The translations under genes and the position numbers were made by a program. From assembly GCA_037893245.1 (NCBI GenBank), contig JBAIAA010000741.1, forward strand, positions 124,001 through 188,000: a stretch of DNA of 64,000 nucleotides, read 5' to 3'. Each line of letters starts with the position of its first letter. Position 1 is the stretch's first letter. Source of the DNA: Crossaster papposus (Eukaryota; Echinodermata; Asteroidea; Velatida; Solasteridae). The notes under the pieces are model-generated. The model saw only the letters and a list, made by a program, of their open reading frames with translations. It was not told where the DNA came from and made no database searches. Of the stretch, positions 52,795-62,829 are shown piece after piece.

Positions 52795-54304
52795 TTTGAA
52801 TGAAATCGGAACCTCAAGTTGCTGCGTCATGATGCCTTTTTCTGTCTCAGCAATATTGCCAGAAATCATCGGCCATCTACGTCTCATTTCCTTCCACAAA
52901 ATCAGTACAACTGCTTGTATTTTAATCCTAGACAATCCATCTTCCATGTCCATCACTTTTCCTGCCTAACCACATATACAAAAGCTTCTATTTTCATATT
53001 AGTATTTGCTTCTCTTTTTTCAAGGTAGCCCCGACTCAACCTTGACAAATTACGAGTAAATACTGCAAATCTGAAGCATTTACTCATTTTTATTCATACC
53101 AAATGGAGCAAATACTAATATTCTAGCAAATTCTGGAAATTAAAAAGTAAATACTTTTAGTCTTTAGCAAATACTTTCCAGTAAAACCTTTTGCTTCATT
53201 TTTATTCATACAGATTCCAGTAAATGCTTGAAAATTGGTAGTAAAAGCAAATGCTAGTTTTTATGCATAGGCCTATGTCCCATTCTGTCCGGGGGGGGGG
53301 GGGGGGGGGGAGACATTTACCAGGGGGGACAGAATTACCTTTCACACCGTCAGTCTAATCCCACAACAGAGACATACATGCTTGGCACCGCTGATGCACG
53401 TCGATTATCCATGGAGGTGAAAAAGTGGGACCGTCCCTAATTTACATATTGGACAATTGAGACATACACATGGCTGATCTTGCTTCGTCATGTATATAAA
53501 TAAACTTCCATATAGATCGCAAATGAAAAAAAACCATGCCAACTTCTGAAATTCTGGAAGAATACCTGCAACCTTTGCAGGTGTTGGAGACACAAATGAG
53601 ATTAAAACTTCATTATCTTTCACTTCATCATCTGTACACATGTAAAATGACAAACTGCCCAGTTCCGCCATCACTATCCATGTTCAACTACGGTACTTCA
53701 AGTCATAAATTCATAATACGTACACGCCTGAACAGTTTTGAAACCGCAATGAATGATTATACGCCTGTTTATCAACAATTCTTATAAAAACAGTCCTACA
53801 ACAACTGGAACCTATGCGCTAATGGAAAACAACTTGTTTTACCCCTCATTAAATTGTTTCTCTTGGGTGGTTTTCTTGTGTAATATGTTTATATAAACCC
53901 ACACATAATAGAAACCACCTAGGGCCTGCAACAACATGGTGTTTAATTGTTAGTCTAATCCCACCACAGAACCATACATGGTTATGTACAATGTATAGTT
54001 CCACTGATGCACGTCGATTATCCATGGAGGTGAAAAAGTGGGACCGCCCCTAATTTACATATTGGACAATTGAGACATACATGGCTGATCTTGCTTCGTC
54101 ATGTAGAAGGTTGCACACTAATAAATAAACTTCCATAGACCCCAATGGGGGAAAAAAACCACGCCAACTTCTGAAATTCTGGAAAAATACCTGCAACCTT
54201 TAAGGCAATAAGGGTGTTGGAGACACATAAGATTAAAACTTCATCATCTTTCACTTTAAGAAGAGGGGGGGGGGGGGGGGGGGGTGGTAACGGCTGACTT
54301 TTGG

Positions 54305-54686
54305 TAAAGAGATCGTATACGTTTGGTAATTGGAACCCACTGTTTGTTTCAATCCTATATAGTTATAGCTATATACCATAAAACTAACCTGTAAAAATTT
54401 CATTTCAAAAGGTGGTAGCGATTTTGAGATATTGCCGACAATCTGGAGCGGTTATGTCCACGCAGGAAGAATAATATGCATTGGAATACACAATCTGAGA
54501 AACGTCACTGCAGTAACGCTTCTCAGATTCAAATTTTTTGAGATAAAAAGTGATATCTTTTTCAATAACCTCAGTACATGTACTTCGAAGTGAAAAGATT
54601 CTAAAAATGCATTATACTATCCAAAGCTGCTGTTTTTATTGCCATTAATTTTTGGAGTAATTACCAAACGTATACGATCCCTTTAA
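54305..54686. mobile_element. GTATAC-family element, copy 5 (in duplication copy 2)
   Basis: Duplicate of 49569-49951. Its left TTAA and about 12 flanking bases are missing relative to copy 1. Confidence 0.78.
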
Positions 54687-54869
54687 AGATGATTATATGC
54701 ACCCTCTAAAAGTGCCTAATTGCCATCTTAAACAAATGACACCTCTGCTCAATTGCAAAATAGAGCACTTTTAAGGCCCAGTTTTATCCAAATTTCACCT
54801 TAACACAAGGTGGCAGTTATAGCCTGCATGCAAACCTAATTCTTGTCTATAAAACCTACAACTCGTGTA

Positions 54870-55106
54870 TAGACGATGTGCCTCCGTTTACATCTATATT
54901 CAAATGTGCCCGTCAATATGCGCACGAATCATGTTTTACATAAATTTGGTTAAGAGATGACATCAGAGGTCACATAATTCAAAGGCGATCTGACCTGCGA
55001 CGTCAGTCTTTAAGCAAATTTTATGTAAAACATGATGGGTGCGCATCACTGCCGGACATATTTGAATACAGATGTAAACACGTGACGTCAGAGGGCACAT
55101 CGTCTA
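54870..55106. mobile_element. MITE inside duplication copy 2
   Basis: Duplicate of 50134-50370 with almost no changes. Confidence 0.75.
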
Positions 55107-55442
55107 TTGGCCCGCGTATAGGTAATTTTCGACCGATTTACAGGTTTGCACCAATGATAAGTGCAATCCCACCATTTGAGTCTGAACGTCTTCTAAAATT
55201 AAAGAAGTAGCCTACTTTTGAGTTCGAAAAATGAAAAAAAAAAAGGAGTATTTTTGTAAACCGAAAAGTTGTTTGCAAGCATTAAAATTATTGTATTAGC
55301 AAAATATGTTTACAAATTAACAAACGATGTCGTAAGCTGGTTTTTTTTTGGAAGGGGGCTTGAGTATTGAAAGCAACGACGAAGACGGTAAAAAAGAAAC
55401 ACGAATCACAATAGCAACCATCATGTTGACTTGCATAGCATC

Positions 55443-57070
55443 TGTAACCGAGTGAATATAGGCCCTTTTATTTTATATAGTTTCTTTTGATTTTCTATAT
55501 TCCTTTTGTAGTTAGCCACTTTTGTGTATTTTACATCTCATTTACGATGATACTAACCTTTAAGATTTTCCTGTTTATTTTATACTAACATTTAAGGTTC
55601 CCCTTAATTCAAAGCTTGCTGCCAGAGCCATCAATCTTACCACAGTTAGAGCGCTATTAAATCTCAGGGTCTCACCCAAATCTTGTGTGTTACTCGAATT
55701 CGTGCGGTTTGGACTCTTAACATCGGCTTTGATCGATCATGGTCTGATGACGTGGATGGGTACTGGCCTTACTAGGGTTATTGCCCTCACGAAAAAGTTG
55801 AGTGGTTGTTCGAGACAGGGCTGGGCACTTTGTGTTGGGACCTGCTCCGTGCTAGTCGTGCCAGTTGGCAGCTGCAATCTTCTGCATTATAAAGCTTGCG
55901 CTGGACTTGTTCAGGTTCTCCTCTAGCCGACTTAGCAGGTAAAATTATTCTTTTCTTTTATACTTGTAATTTTATTAGGCATTATTAGTTTATACTTTTA
56001 GTTCTTTTAATTGTGTGATTTCGAAATATTGCGGATAAAGTGATATTTCTCTCATGTTGGATTTATGTCATTGTTCCTTGAATCTTTGATGACAAAAGAT
56101 AAAGTAAATTTAATCCCAGTCTGATTGCAAGGATGTTTTCTCAATGGAAAATATCGTGTTATTCTTAAAGTGAAAGTTAAGTACAGCGCACATACAACGC
56201 GTGTTGAGTTACGGACTGCTGATGAAACTGTAAATTCTTTTCGTGTTTATATAATTCAACATACGGCATATACATACATGTGCATGTAATCGTTTTTGCC
56301 TCTTGGTCTTATGCTAGTAAAATATCATTTAATATTGTATTTAACTTTGGATTTTATAATTGTTTAGTAATGTAAAGACCATAAGGTTCTGTTTAAACAT
56401 TTTTGTAGTGAATTGGCTAAATAAGAAAATCAACGTAAAGTTGTTCTATTTCAGTCAAAGGCCACTGGAGTAAATTGTATTGTTGATCTTTTGACCTTAT
56501 AATAGGGTGAAACAACAGCTGGATTGTGCCAAGATTAACTGGGTCTAGCCATGCAGTTGGCCTTGGTGCCACTGGGTCTGGAAGAACCATTATAGCCTCA
56601 TATTACTAGGTTGGATGGGGTATGTACTGACTGATGGTCAGTTTGTGGTTTTGTTTTATTTTTATCCTGAATTATATGCCTGATCCATGGGCTGTGGTAC
56701 AAGATCTGTTCACAAGCAAAATACTTTAACTTTTATAACAGTAGTTGTTTTTCTTGAAGTTGAAGATTTGGCCATTGACAAATTATTATTTGTTACTCGC
56801 TTTCTAGAAACAAGGGATCTGGTATATCAAGCCGCGATTTGCATTGATGATATATTTTAACACCGACTGGCCAGTAAATGACTTACAAATGTTAAAATGT
56901 ATTTTAAAGTTATTACAGGTTTTATTTTGCATATCTTAATTGTAATTATTTTGTTTATTTCTTATGTTATTAACAGGGTTTTTGTTTTAACCGTGTCCTA
57001 TTAAAGTACATGCCACTGCATCCTGGTTTCTGTGTGCCTTGATCCTTGATGGTTAAAAATATGGCTCACA
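55443..57070 (+). repeat. 5' long terminal repeat, 1,628 bp
   Basis: Starts TGTAACCGAG and ends GGCTCACA, giving TG...CA borders. A TATAAA at 55888-55893 and an ATTAAA at 57000-57005 suggest the U3/R and R/U5 limits. The LTR is long for this superfamily. Short open frames inside (for example at 55687-55926) are also in the 3' LTR and have no known domain. Confidence 0.92.
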
Positions 57071-57448
57071 ATTTGGCGTCGTAGACAGGATGCGGTGTTA
57101 GGACACGGTTGGTGCTGTTGCTGCACACACGGCGGAATAAACCCCCACCAGCCGGAAGGAGTACATGACGAGAAGTCGGATGAGTCGATGCTGGGCGAGG
57201 AGTGAAGTTTACATGTACACCTGGACGCAGGAGACTAGGAGGGCTTAGCCGGTTTCATCGGAGGGCGTTGACCGAAGGCGTGGACGCGTAATGGACTGTC
57301 GGGACGACGGTGATGTAATAGGCATTTAATTATATGTTTCTTTGCTCCTGTATGAAGCTAGTACAATCGTATGTGCCCTTTGCTTTGTTCACAATTTTTA
57401 AGGGATTTTTGTAATTCTGTATTGTTAATGTAATTTTAGTTTGAAATT
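57071..57448 (+). promoter_or_regulatory. retrotransposon leader with primer-binding site
   Basis: tttggcgtcgtagacagga begins two bases after the LTR and is the likely tRNA primer-binding site (tRNA not identified). The rest is the untranslated leader before the gag ATG. Confidence 0.7.
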
Positions 57449-58447
57449 ATGGCCTCGGAGGAACAGGTCCAGCAGCTGCGCAAAGAGTTGGCCGAAAAGG
57501 TCACACTTCTTGAAACGGAGCAAGCGAAAACACTAGGGGAAAAAGCTGAGCGCGCAATTCTTGAAGCACGCTTAGAGGAAGCACGCTCGGGTAAGGCCTC
57601 CCATCCGCGTTATCTAAGCAGGGAACGCAAAGTTGAAAAATTTGCGGCCACGGTTGGAGATATTGACGTTGCAATATGGGTGGAGGATATGCAAGAGGCT
57701 ATCCATGCGCGTAAATATCCTACTGCTGAGGCCGCGGATTTTGTGTGGGACAACCTGCAGGGCGATGCCAAACTAGAAATACGGTACCAGGGGGGAGAAG
57801 TACGCAGAGACCCTGAGAGAATTTTTGAGTGTTTAGTTCAAGCTTTTGGTCAGCGCGAATCTGCGACCGAACTACGCGCAGAATTCTATCGCCGGTGCCA
57901 AGCACAAACAGAGAGCTTGCAAACGTTTTCACTGGGCCTCATGCAATTATACAATAGAGTACAACGGCGGAACAGTCACGCCGTTGAAGACCGTGAAAGC
58001 TCACTCAAGGGGCAGTTTACAACTGGGGTACGAGATAAGGGGCTGCGCAGGGAGCTTAGGCGTCTGGAAATAGAGGACCCAGACCTACCATTTGTAGAGT
58101 TCCGCGACCGCGCCATCCGTTGGCTTGGGGAAGATCCACCACCGCGAACCACAAATTTAGTGCGCGAGATAGAAGCACAGCCAGCCGCAGCAACCGTTGA
58201 GAAAATCGAAACAAACGGGTTGCAGACTCTCTGTGAGCGCGTTTCTAAATTGGAGCAGGGGCGCGCAGAACAAAGTGAAAAACTTGATAAGATTCTTGGT
58301 GTACTGCAACAGAACACAGCGCGCCGCCCTGGTCAAGGTGGGCAGATTAGATGCTATGGCTGCAAGCAGCTAGGCCATATCCGTAGAAATTGTCCCCAAA
58401 ATGCCACCCCCAACGCCCCATCAAACTCCCAACCCCCACAGCATTGA
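57449..58447 (+). CDS. gag polyprotein of the Ty3/gypsy element
   Basis: 332 codons. Residues 1-50 are a Leu/Glu/Lys heptad-like coiled coil. The middle has the capsid-like, Trp- and Arg-rich segment usual for Ty3/gypsy Gag. The C-terminus has one CCHC zinc knuckle, CYGCKQLGHIRRNC (about 302-315), for RNA binding, followed by a Pro/Asn/Gln-rich tail. The ATG at 57449 follows the untranslated leader. The frame overlaps pol by about 60 nt in the -1 frame, implying a frameshift to make Gag-Pol. I see no canonical X-XXY-YYZ heptamer in the overlap. No stop or frame break was found, so the gene could still be functional. Confidence 0.93.
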   Translation: MASEEQVQQLRKELAEKVTLLETEQAKTLGEKAERAILEARLEEARSGKASHPRYLSRERKVEKFAATVGDIDVAIWVEDMQEAIHARKYPTAEAADFVWDNLQGDAKLEIRYQGGEVRRDPERIFECLVQAFGQRESATELRAEFYRRCQAQTESLQTFSLGLMQLYNRVQRRNSHAVEDRESSLKGQFTTGVRDKGLRRELRRLEIEDPDLPFVEFRDRAIRWLGEDPPPRTTNLVREIEAQPAAATVEKIETNGLQTLCERVSKLEQGRAEQSEKLDKILGVLQQNTARRPGQGGQIRCYGCKQLGHIRRNCPQNATPNAPSNSQPPQH

Positions 58448-61400
58448 GTCAAGCCGTGGGTGGGGAAGTATGTGACTCAACAGATACTAGGGCAGAAGCC
58501 ATTTTAGAGAAGGCCACGGGGAAGTGTCCACAGGCTGTGGTAGAGCTGGAAGGGGTTAAGACCCATTGTTTGCTGGATTCAGGAGCAGAAGTTTCTACGT
58601 TAACTGAGGAATTCTTCAGGCAACACTTTCAGTGCGACACAACAGGTTTGGTGGACACTACTCCGTGGTTGAAGATAACTGCTGCCAATGGTCAAGGCAT
58701 ACCATATCTGGGGTATGTGGAGTTGGACCTGCGTGTGGGAGGGCGCTGCTTCCAGGGGTTAGGGTTCTTGGTCGTCAAGGATTCTGCCGACCCTGGCATG
58801 CGTCAGAGAAAACAGCAGGTTCCGGGGATCATTGGTAGCAATATTCTTCGCAGGTTGTCTGGGGAGTTGCAAGAGTTGGATGGTGATGCTTCAGTGGCCG
58901 AGTTGGCTAAAGTTTTACAGTTGTACTTGGCACCACTCAGACGAGTAGAAGCATCCTGTGGTAATGGCCGTGGAGTACACGTAGGTGAGGACAGAGGCAT
59001 TATTGGTTTGGTCCGGACATCTAACGATGGGCCAGTTCGGATTCCGTCGAGATCAATGGTGGTACTTGCAGGCACTGGGAGGCATCATGGTGAGGCTTAC
59101 AATGCTCTGGTTGAACAAGTGGATTCATCCCAAGGGTCTATCCCACGGGATGTGTTCATCATTCCGTCCCTCTCAAGGGTGGTGGATGGCTGCGTGCCTA
59201 TGCGTGTAGTAAACTTGGGAGGGGAGGATGTCTTGCTCCAGCCACGGGCTTGTGTGGGAGTGATGTACGAAGCCATTGTTGAGAGAGAGGAATGTCCTGG
59301 GTTGACCCAAGTTAGTGACAGGGAAGTACTAATAGGCCAAGTTGAGACACATGTAGAGGATCAGGCTAAGGTTGACAAGCTCCTTGAGATGCTTGATCTA
59401 GGGGACAGCACTGACCTCACGGAGGAGCAATCCTTTCAGTTGAGGAGGATGCTGGAGAAACACATTCAGGCGTTCAGTTTGAATGAACATGACTTCGGTT
59501 ACTGTGACCGAATCAAGCACACCATTCCGCTGACAGACACTACACCTGTACGACTACCACATCGGCACATCCCACCTCAGCTCCAGCCAGAGGTGAGGGA
59601 ACACCTCAAGAAGTGGGCAGGTCAGGGCATAATTAGACCTAGCACTAGTCCCTATGCCTCTGCATTGGTGCTAGTGAAGAAGAAAGATGGTAGCCTCAGG
59701 TTATGCGTCGATTATCGTCAACTAAATGCGAAGATCCGACAAGACGCGTATCCACTTCCTAGAATCGAGGAGGCCTTGGAGTCACTACATGGGTCGCGCT
59801 ATTTCAGCTCGCTCGACCTTGCGTCTGGTTACTTGCAATGTGCAATGGAGGAGGGCGACATCCATAAGACGGCGTTCCGAGTTGGCAGCGGGGGACTGTA
59901 CGAGTTCACGCGGATGCCCTTTGGGCTATGCAATGCCCCTGCTAGCTTCCAACGCCTAATGGAGGCCTGTCTCCAGGACCAAAATTATCAGACGTTGCTG
60001 CTGTACCTGGACGATGTGCTTGTTATTTCCAAAGACATCGATGAGATGCTAGCACGACTAGATATGGTCCTGGGTCGATTCTCAAGCTTTGGGCTGAAGA
60101 TCAAGCCAAGCAAGTGTCACTGGTTTCAGAGGCGCATCTCGTTCCTAGGTCATGTGGTGTCAGAGAACGGTGTAGGCACTGATCCTGAGAAAGTGCGGAC
60201 CATAAAGGAGTGGAAGACACCTCAAAATGAGCACGAGCTTAGATCCTTCATGGGTCTGGCTAGTTATTATAGACGGTTTGTTCCAGGGTTTGCGAAAATA
60301 GCTGCACCACTTCATGCATTGATGGGAAAGGCATCCCCCAAACATCGGAGGGGTGCTAAGCCCAAGTCGGTCCCCAATTTGCCATTTGTCCAATGCTGGG
60401 ACTCTGAATGCCAAGCTGCCTTCGTACACCTGAAGGAGTGCCTGATGACTGCCCCCATCTTGGGTTACCCAGACTTTACCAAGCCCTTCATTGTGGAGAC
60501 CGATGCTAGTTTCAAGGGGCTTGGTGCTGTTCTTTCACAAGACCAGGATGATGGGCGTGTGGTCATCAGTTATGCCAGCAGAAGCCTCAAACCGACCGAG
60601 AGGAATGATGCAAATTACAGCTCCTTCAAACTGGAACTGCTCGCCTTAAAATGGGCTGTTACAGAGAAGTTTCGAGACCACCTGCTTGGTTCGCGGTTTG
60701 TTGTCTTCACAGACAATAACCCGTTGAGCTATTTGAGGACAGCAAAACTTGGGGCAACGGAGTCACGCTGGGCTGCACAACTGGCCCAGTTCGACTTTGA
60801 AATTAAGTTCAGGTCCGGTCGGACAAATGGCAATGCAGATGCACTAAGTAGAAAGACCGAACATGGAGACGTTGTGGTAGGGGTAGAAGCCGTCCAGGCA
60901 GTAGTGCAGGAATGCACTCTGTCTACAGCTGTCCCTGGTGAGCTGAGACAACTTATCAACAGTTGTGGTGGTTCCGGTGCTGGAAACTCAGAGCCGGAAT
61001 CTGCATCCATCTCATCAGTGACGGCAACCAGCACCCTACCAACAATACCAAGACGAGACATGAGGCAGGCCCAGATTAGTGACAAAGACCTTGCACTTGT
61101 TTGGCGCTACTGGCAAACGGGCCATCCTCCCACTAGAAGGCAGTTGCTCCACGAGCCAAGGGCGGTCCGGAAACTGTTAAAGTTCTGGACGCGCCTGGAA
61201 GAAAAGGATGGAGTGTTACACCGAGTGGTGAAGGAAAGGGGACAAAGGGTGGAACAATTGCTACTGCCCAAAGTCTTCCGTCACAAGGTCCTCCAGGAAT
61301 TGCATGACCATGCGGGCCATCAAGGGATGGAACGGACCATGGCATTGGTTAGAGCCCGATGCTACTGGCACAAGATGGCCACGGATGTAGAATCCTGGTG

Positions 61401-62829
61401 TCGATCTTGTGAACGGTGCACCCTTGCTAAGGCCCCACGGCCAAAAGTTAAACCCTCAATGGGAAACTTATTGGCCGCCCGACCACTCGATGTTCTGGCT
61501 GTGGACTTTACTGTCTTAGAACGGGCCAGTGATGGACGGGAGAATGTCTTGGTGATGACCGATGTTTTCACCAAGTTTACCAAGGCCGTCCCTACTCGAG
61601 ACCAAACGGCGAAAACGGTTGCGCGTGTCTTGGTAAGAGAGTGGTTTGCACACTTTGGGCCTCCAGCTCGAATACACAGCGACCAGGGGCGCAACTTCGA
61701 GAGTGCCCTGGTCAAGGAGTTGTGTAGGTTATACGGGGTCGATAAGTCGAGGACCACCAGCTACCATCCAGAGGGCAATGGCCAATGTGAGCGCTTCAAC
61801 CGCACGATGCATGATCGTCTGCGTACGCTTCCACCAGATCAAAAGCGCCGTTGGCCAGAGCTTCTCCCGGAGTTGGTGTATGCATACAATGCAACCGTGC
61901 ACTCCTCAACTGGATATCCCCCATTTTATTTGATGTTTGGCAGAGACCCAAAGCTGCCTGTTGACCATTTTCTCGGTAACACTGAAGGCCATGATGATGG
62001 GCCCAGCGTTGATGAGTGGGTAGCAGGCCATCAGACACGGTTACAACACGCCTGGGGTTTAGCTGGTGCACGAGCAGAAGCAGAGGCACTTGCCCGCAAT
62101 CGTCGTTGCAATGCTAAGGCTGGGAAGACGGATCTTCCCATGGGCAGGAGGGTGTTTCTACGCAACCGGGGTGTACAAGGCCGAAACAAGATACAAGACA
62201 TGTGGCTGCCTACTCCATATAAAGTAGTTGGCAGACCGGACCCCAATGGGAATGTCTATGTAGTCCAGCCAGCAGATGGGTTTGGACCCAAGCGGGTAGA
62301 GCACCGGTCCAATATTTTGGATGGGCGTCAACTTGAGGTTCCACGTGTGGGTCATGAAGACATGCAGGATAAACCTGTTGACAAGGCCCAGACCAAACAA
62401 TCCAGTAAGACTAGTGATGGACCAGAGGTTCATGAAGAACACAACGATGATTCCTCGGAAGGAGAGACGGAATTTATCACGTTTCAACCTCGAGAAGAAC
62501 CAGTCCAAGAAACTAACTCTGAAAACGGTACAATGGAGAGCGAGGAGGACAGGGACCAGCCTATCTTGCGTCGGTCGACAAGAGCAACGGCAGGTCACCA
62601 CCCAAACCCCCATAACCTCCCGCGGTCTACACTGATTGACCAGAATGTGGTAGAGGACCGTAGGGCAGATGTGGGTTACTCTTCTCCAAACTTCGAGAGT
62701 TTGAGTAGAGCCATAGCAGGGCTTGGGAGTAGTCTGGGAAAGGTTCTTCAAGACACTTGGCTACATTCTCAAGTGAATGTAGTTGCCGCGGACGGCAACG
62801 TTCAACTTGGGAGGAATGTAACCGAGTGA
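58390..62829 (+). CDS. pol polyprotein of the Ty3/gypsy element
   Basis: About 1,479 codons, open throughout. The first codon in the frame is TTG and the previous stop is at 58384, so it is probably made by -1 frameshifting from gag. Domains in order: aspartic protease with LLDSGAEVSTL (about 60); reverse transcriptase with LDLASGYLQ and the YLDD catalytic box (about 538); RNase H with ETDAS (about 704); integrase with an HHCC zinc finger (about 975-1012) and a DD35E core (D near 1037, D in HSDQG, E in QCERFN). A GPY/F-like segment and an acidic tail of about 180 residues follow. Integrase after RNase H identifies Ty3/gypsy rather than copia. No chromodomain is recognised. The stop codon lies 11-13 bases inside the 3' LTR. 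Confidence 0.95.
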   Translation: MSPKCHPQRPIKLPTPTALSQAVGGEVCDSTDTRAEAILEKATGKCPQAVVELEGVKTHCLLDSGAEVSTLTEEFFRQHFQCDTTGLVDTTPWLKITAANGQGIPYLGYVELDLRVGGRCFQGLGFLVVKDSADPGMRQRKQQVPGIIGSNILRRLSGELQELDGDASVAELAKVLQLYLAPLRRVEASCGNGRGVHVGEDRGIIGLVRTSNDGPVRIPSRSMVVLAGTGRHHGEAYNALVEQVDSSQGSIPRDVFIIPSLSRVVDGCVPMRVVNLGGEDVLLQPRACVGVMYEAIVEREECPGLTQVSDREVLIGQVETHVEDQAKVDKLLEMLDLGDSTDLTEEQSFQLRRMLEKHIQAFSLNEHDFGYCDRIKHTIPLTDTTPVRLPHRHIPPQLQPEVREHLKKWAGQGIIRPSTSPYASALVLVKKKDGSLRLCVDYRQLNAKIRQDAYPLPRIEEALESLHGSRYFSSLDLASGYLQCAMEEGDIHKTAFRVGSGGLYEFTRMPFGLCNAPASFQRLMEACLQDQNYQTLLLYLDDVLVISKDIDEMLARLDMVLGRFSSFGLKIKPSKCHWFQRRISFLGHVVSENGVGTDPEKVRTIKEWKTPQNEHELRSFMGLASYYRRFVPGFAKIAAPLHALMGKASPKHRRGAKPKSVPNLPFVQCWDSECQAAFVHLKECLMTAPILGYPDFTKPFIVETDASFKGLGAVLSQDQDDGRVVISYASRSLKPTERNDANYSSFKLELLALKWAVTEKFRDHLLGSRFVVFTDNNPLSYLRTAKLGATESRWAAQLAQFDFEIKFRSGRTNGNADALSRKTEHGDVVVGVEAVQAVVQECTLSTAVPGELRQLINSCGGSGAGNSEPESASISSVTATSTLPTIPRRDMRQAQISDKDLALVWRYWQTGHPPTRRQLLHEPRAVRKLLKFWTRLEEKDGVLHRVVKERGQRVEQLLLPKVFRHKVLQELHDHAGHQGMERTMALVRARCYWHKMATDVESWCRSCERCTLAKAPRPKVKPSMGNLLAARPLDVLAVDFTVLERASDGRENVLVMTDVFTKFTKAVPTRDQTAKTVARVLVREWFAHFGPPARIHSDQGRNFESALVKELCRLYGVDKSRTTSYHPEGNGQCERFNRTMHDRLRTLPPDQKRRWPELLPELVYAYNATVHSSTGYPPFYLMFGRDPKLPVDHFLGNTEGHDDGPSVDEWVAGHQTRLQHAWGLAGARAEAEALARNRRCNAKAGKTDLPMGRRVFLRNRGVQGRNKIQDMWLPTPYKVVGRPDPNGNVYVVQPADGFGPKRVEHRSNILDGRQLEVPRVGHEDMQDKPVDKAQTKQSSKTSDGPEVHEEHNDDSSEGETEFITFQPREEPVQETNSENGTMESEEDRDQPILRRSTRATAGHHPNPHNLPRSTLIDQNVVEDRRADVGYSSPNFESLSRAIAGLGSSLGKVLQDTWLHSQVNVVAADGNVQLGRNVTE

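Larger units (their letters stand above)
51851..55442 (+). repeat. segmental duplication, copy 2, interrupted
   Basis: Second copy of 47749-50706. It carries the LINE insertion 52134-52794 and stops at 55442, where the retrotransposon LTR begins; copy 1 continues with aactgaatatttgtag at that point. Confidence 0.93.

Noticed and set aside
55687-55926. 79-codon frame within the LTR, repeated at 63061-63300
   Set aside because: Its repetition only reflects the two LTRs; there is no ATG start in a good context and no recognised domain.
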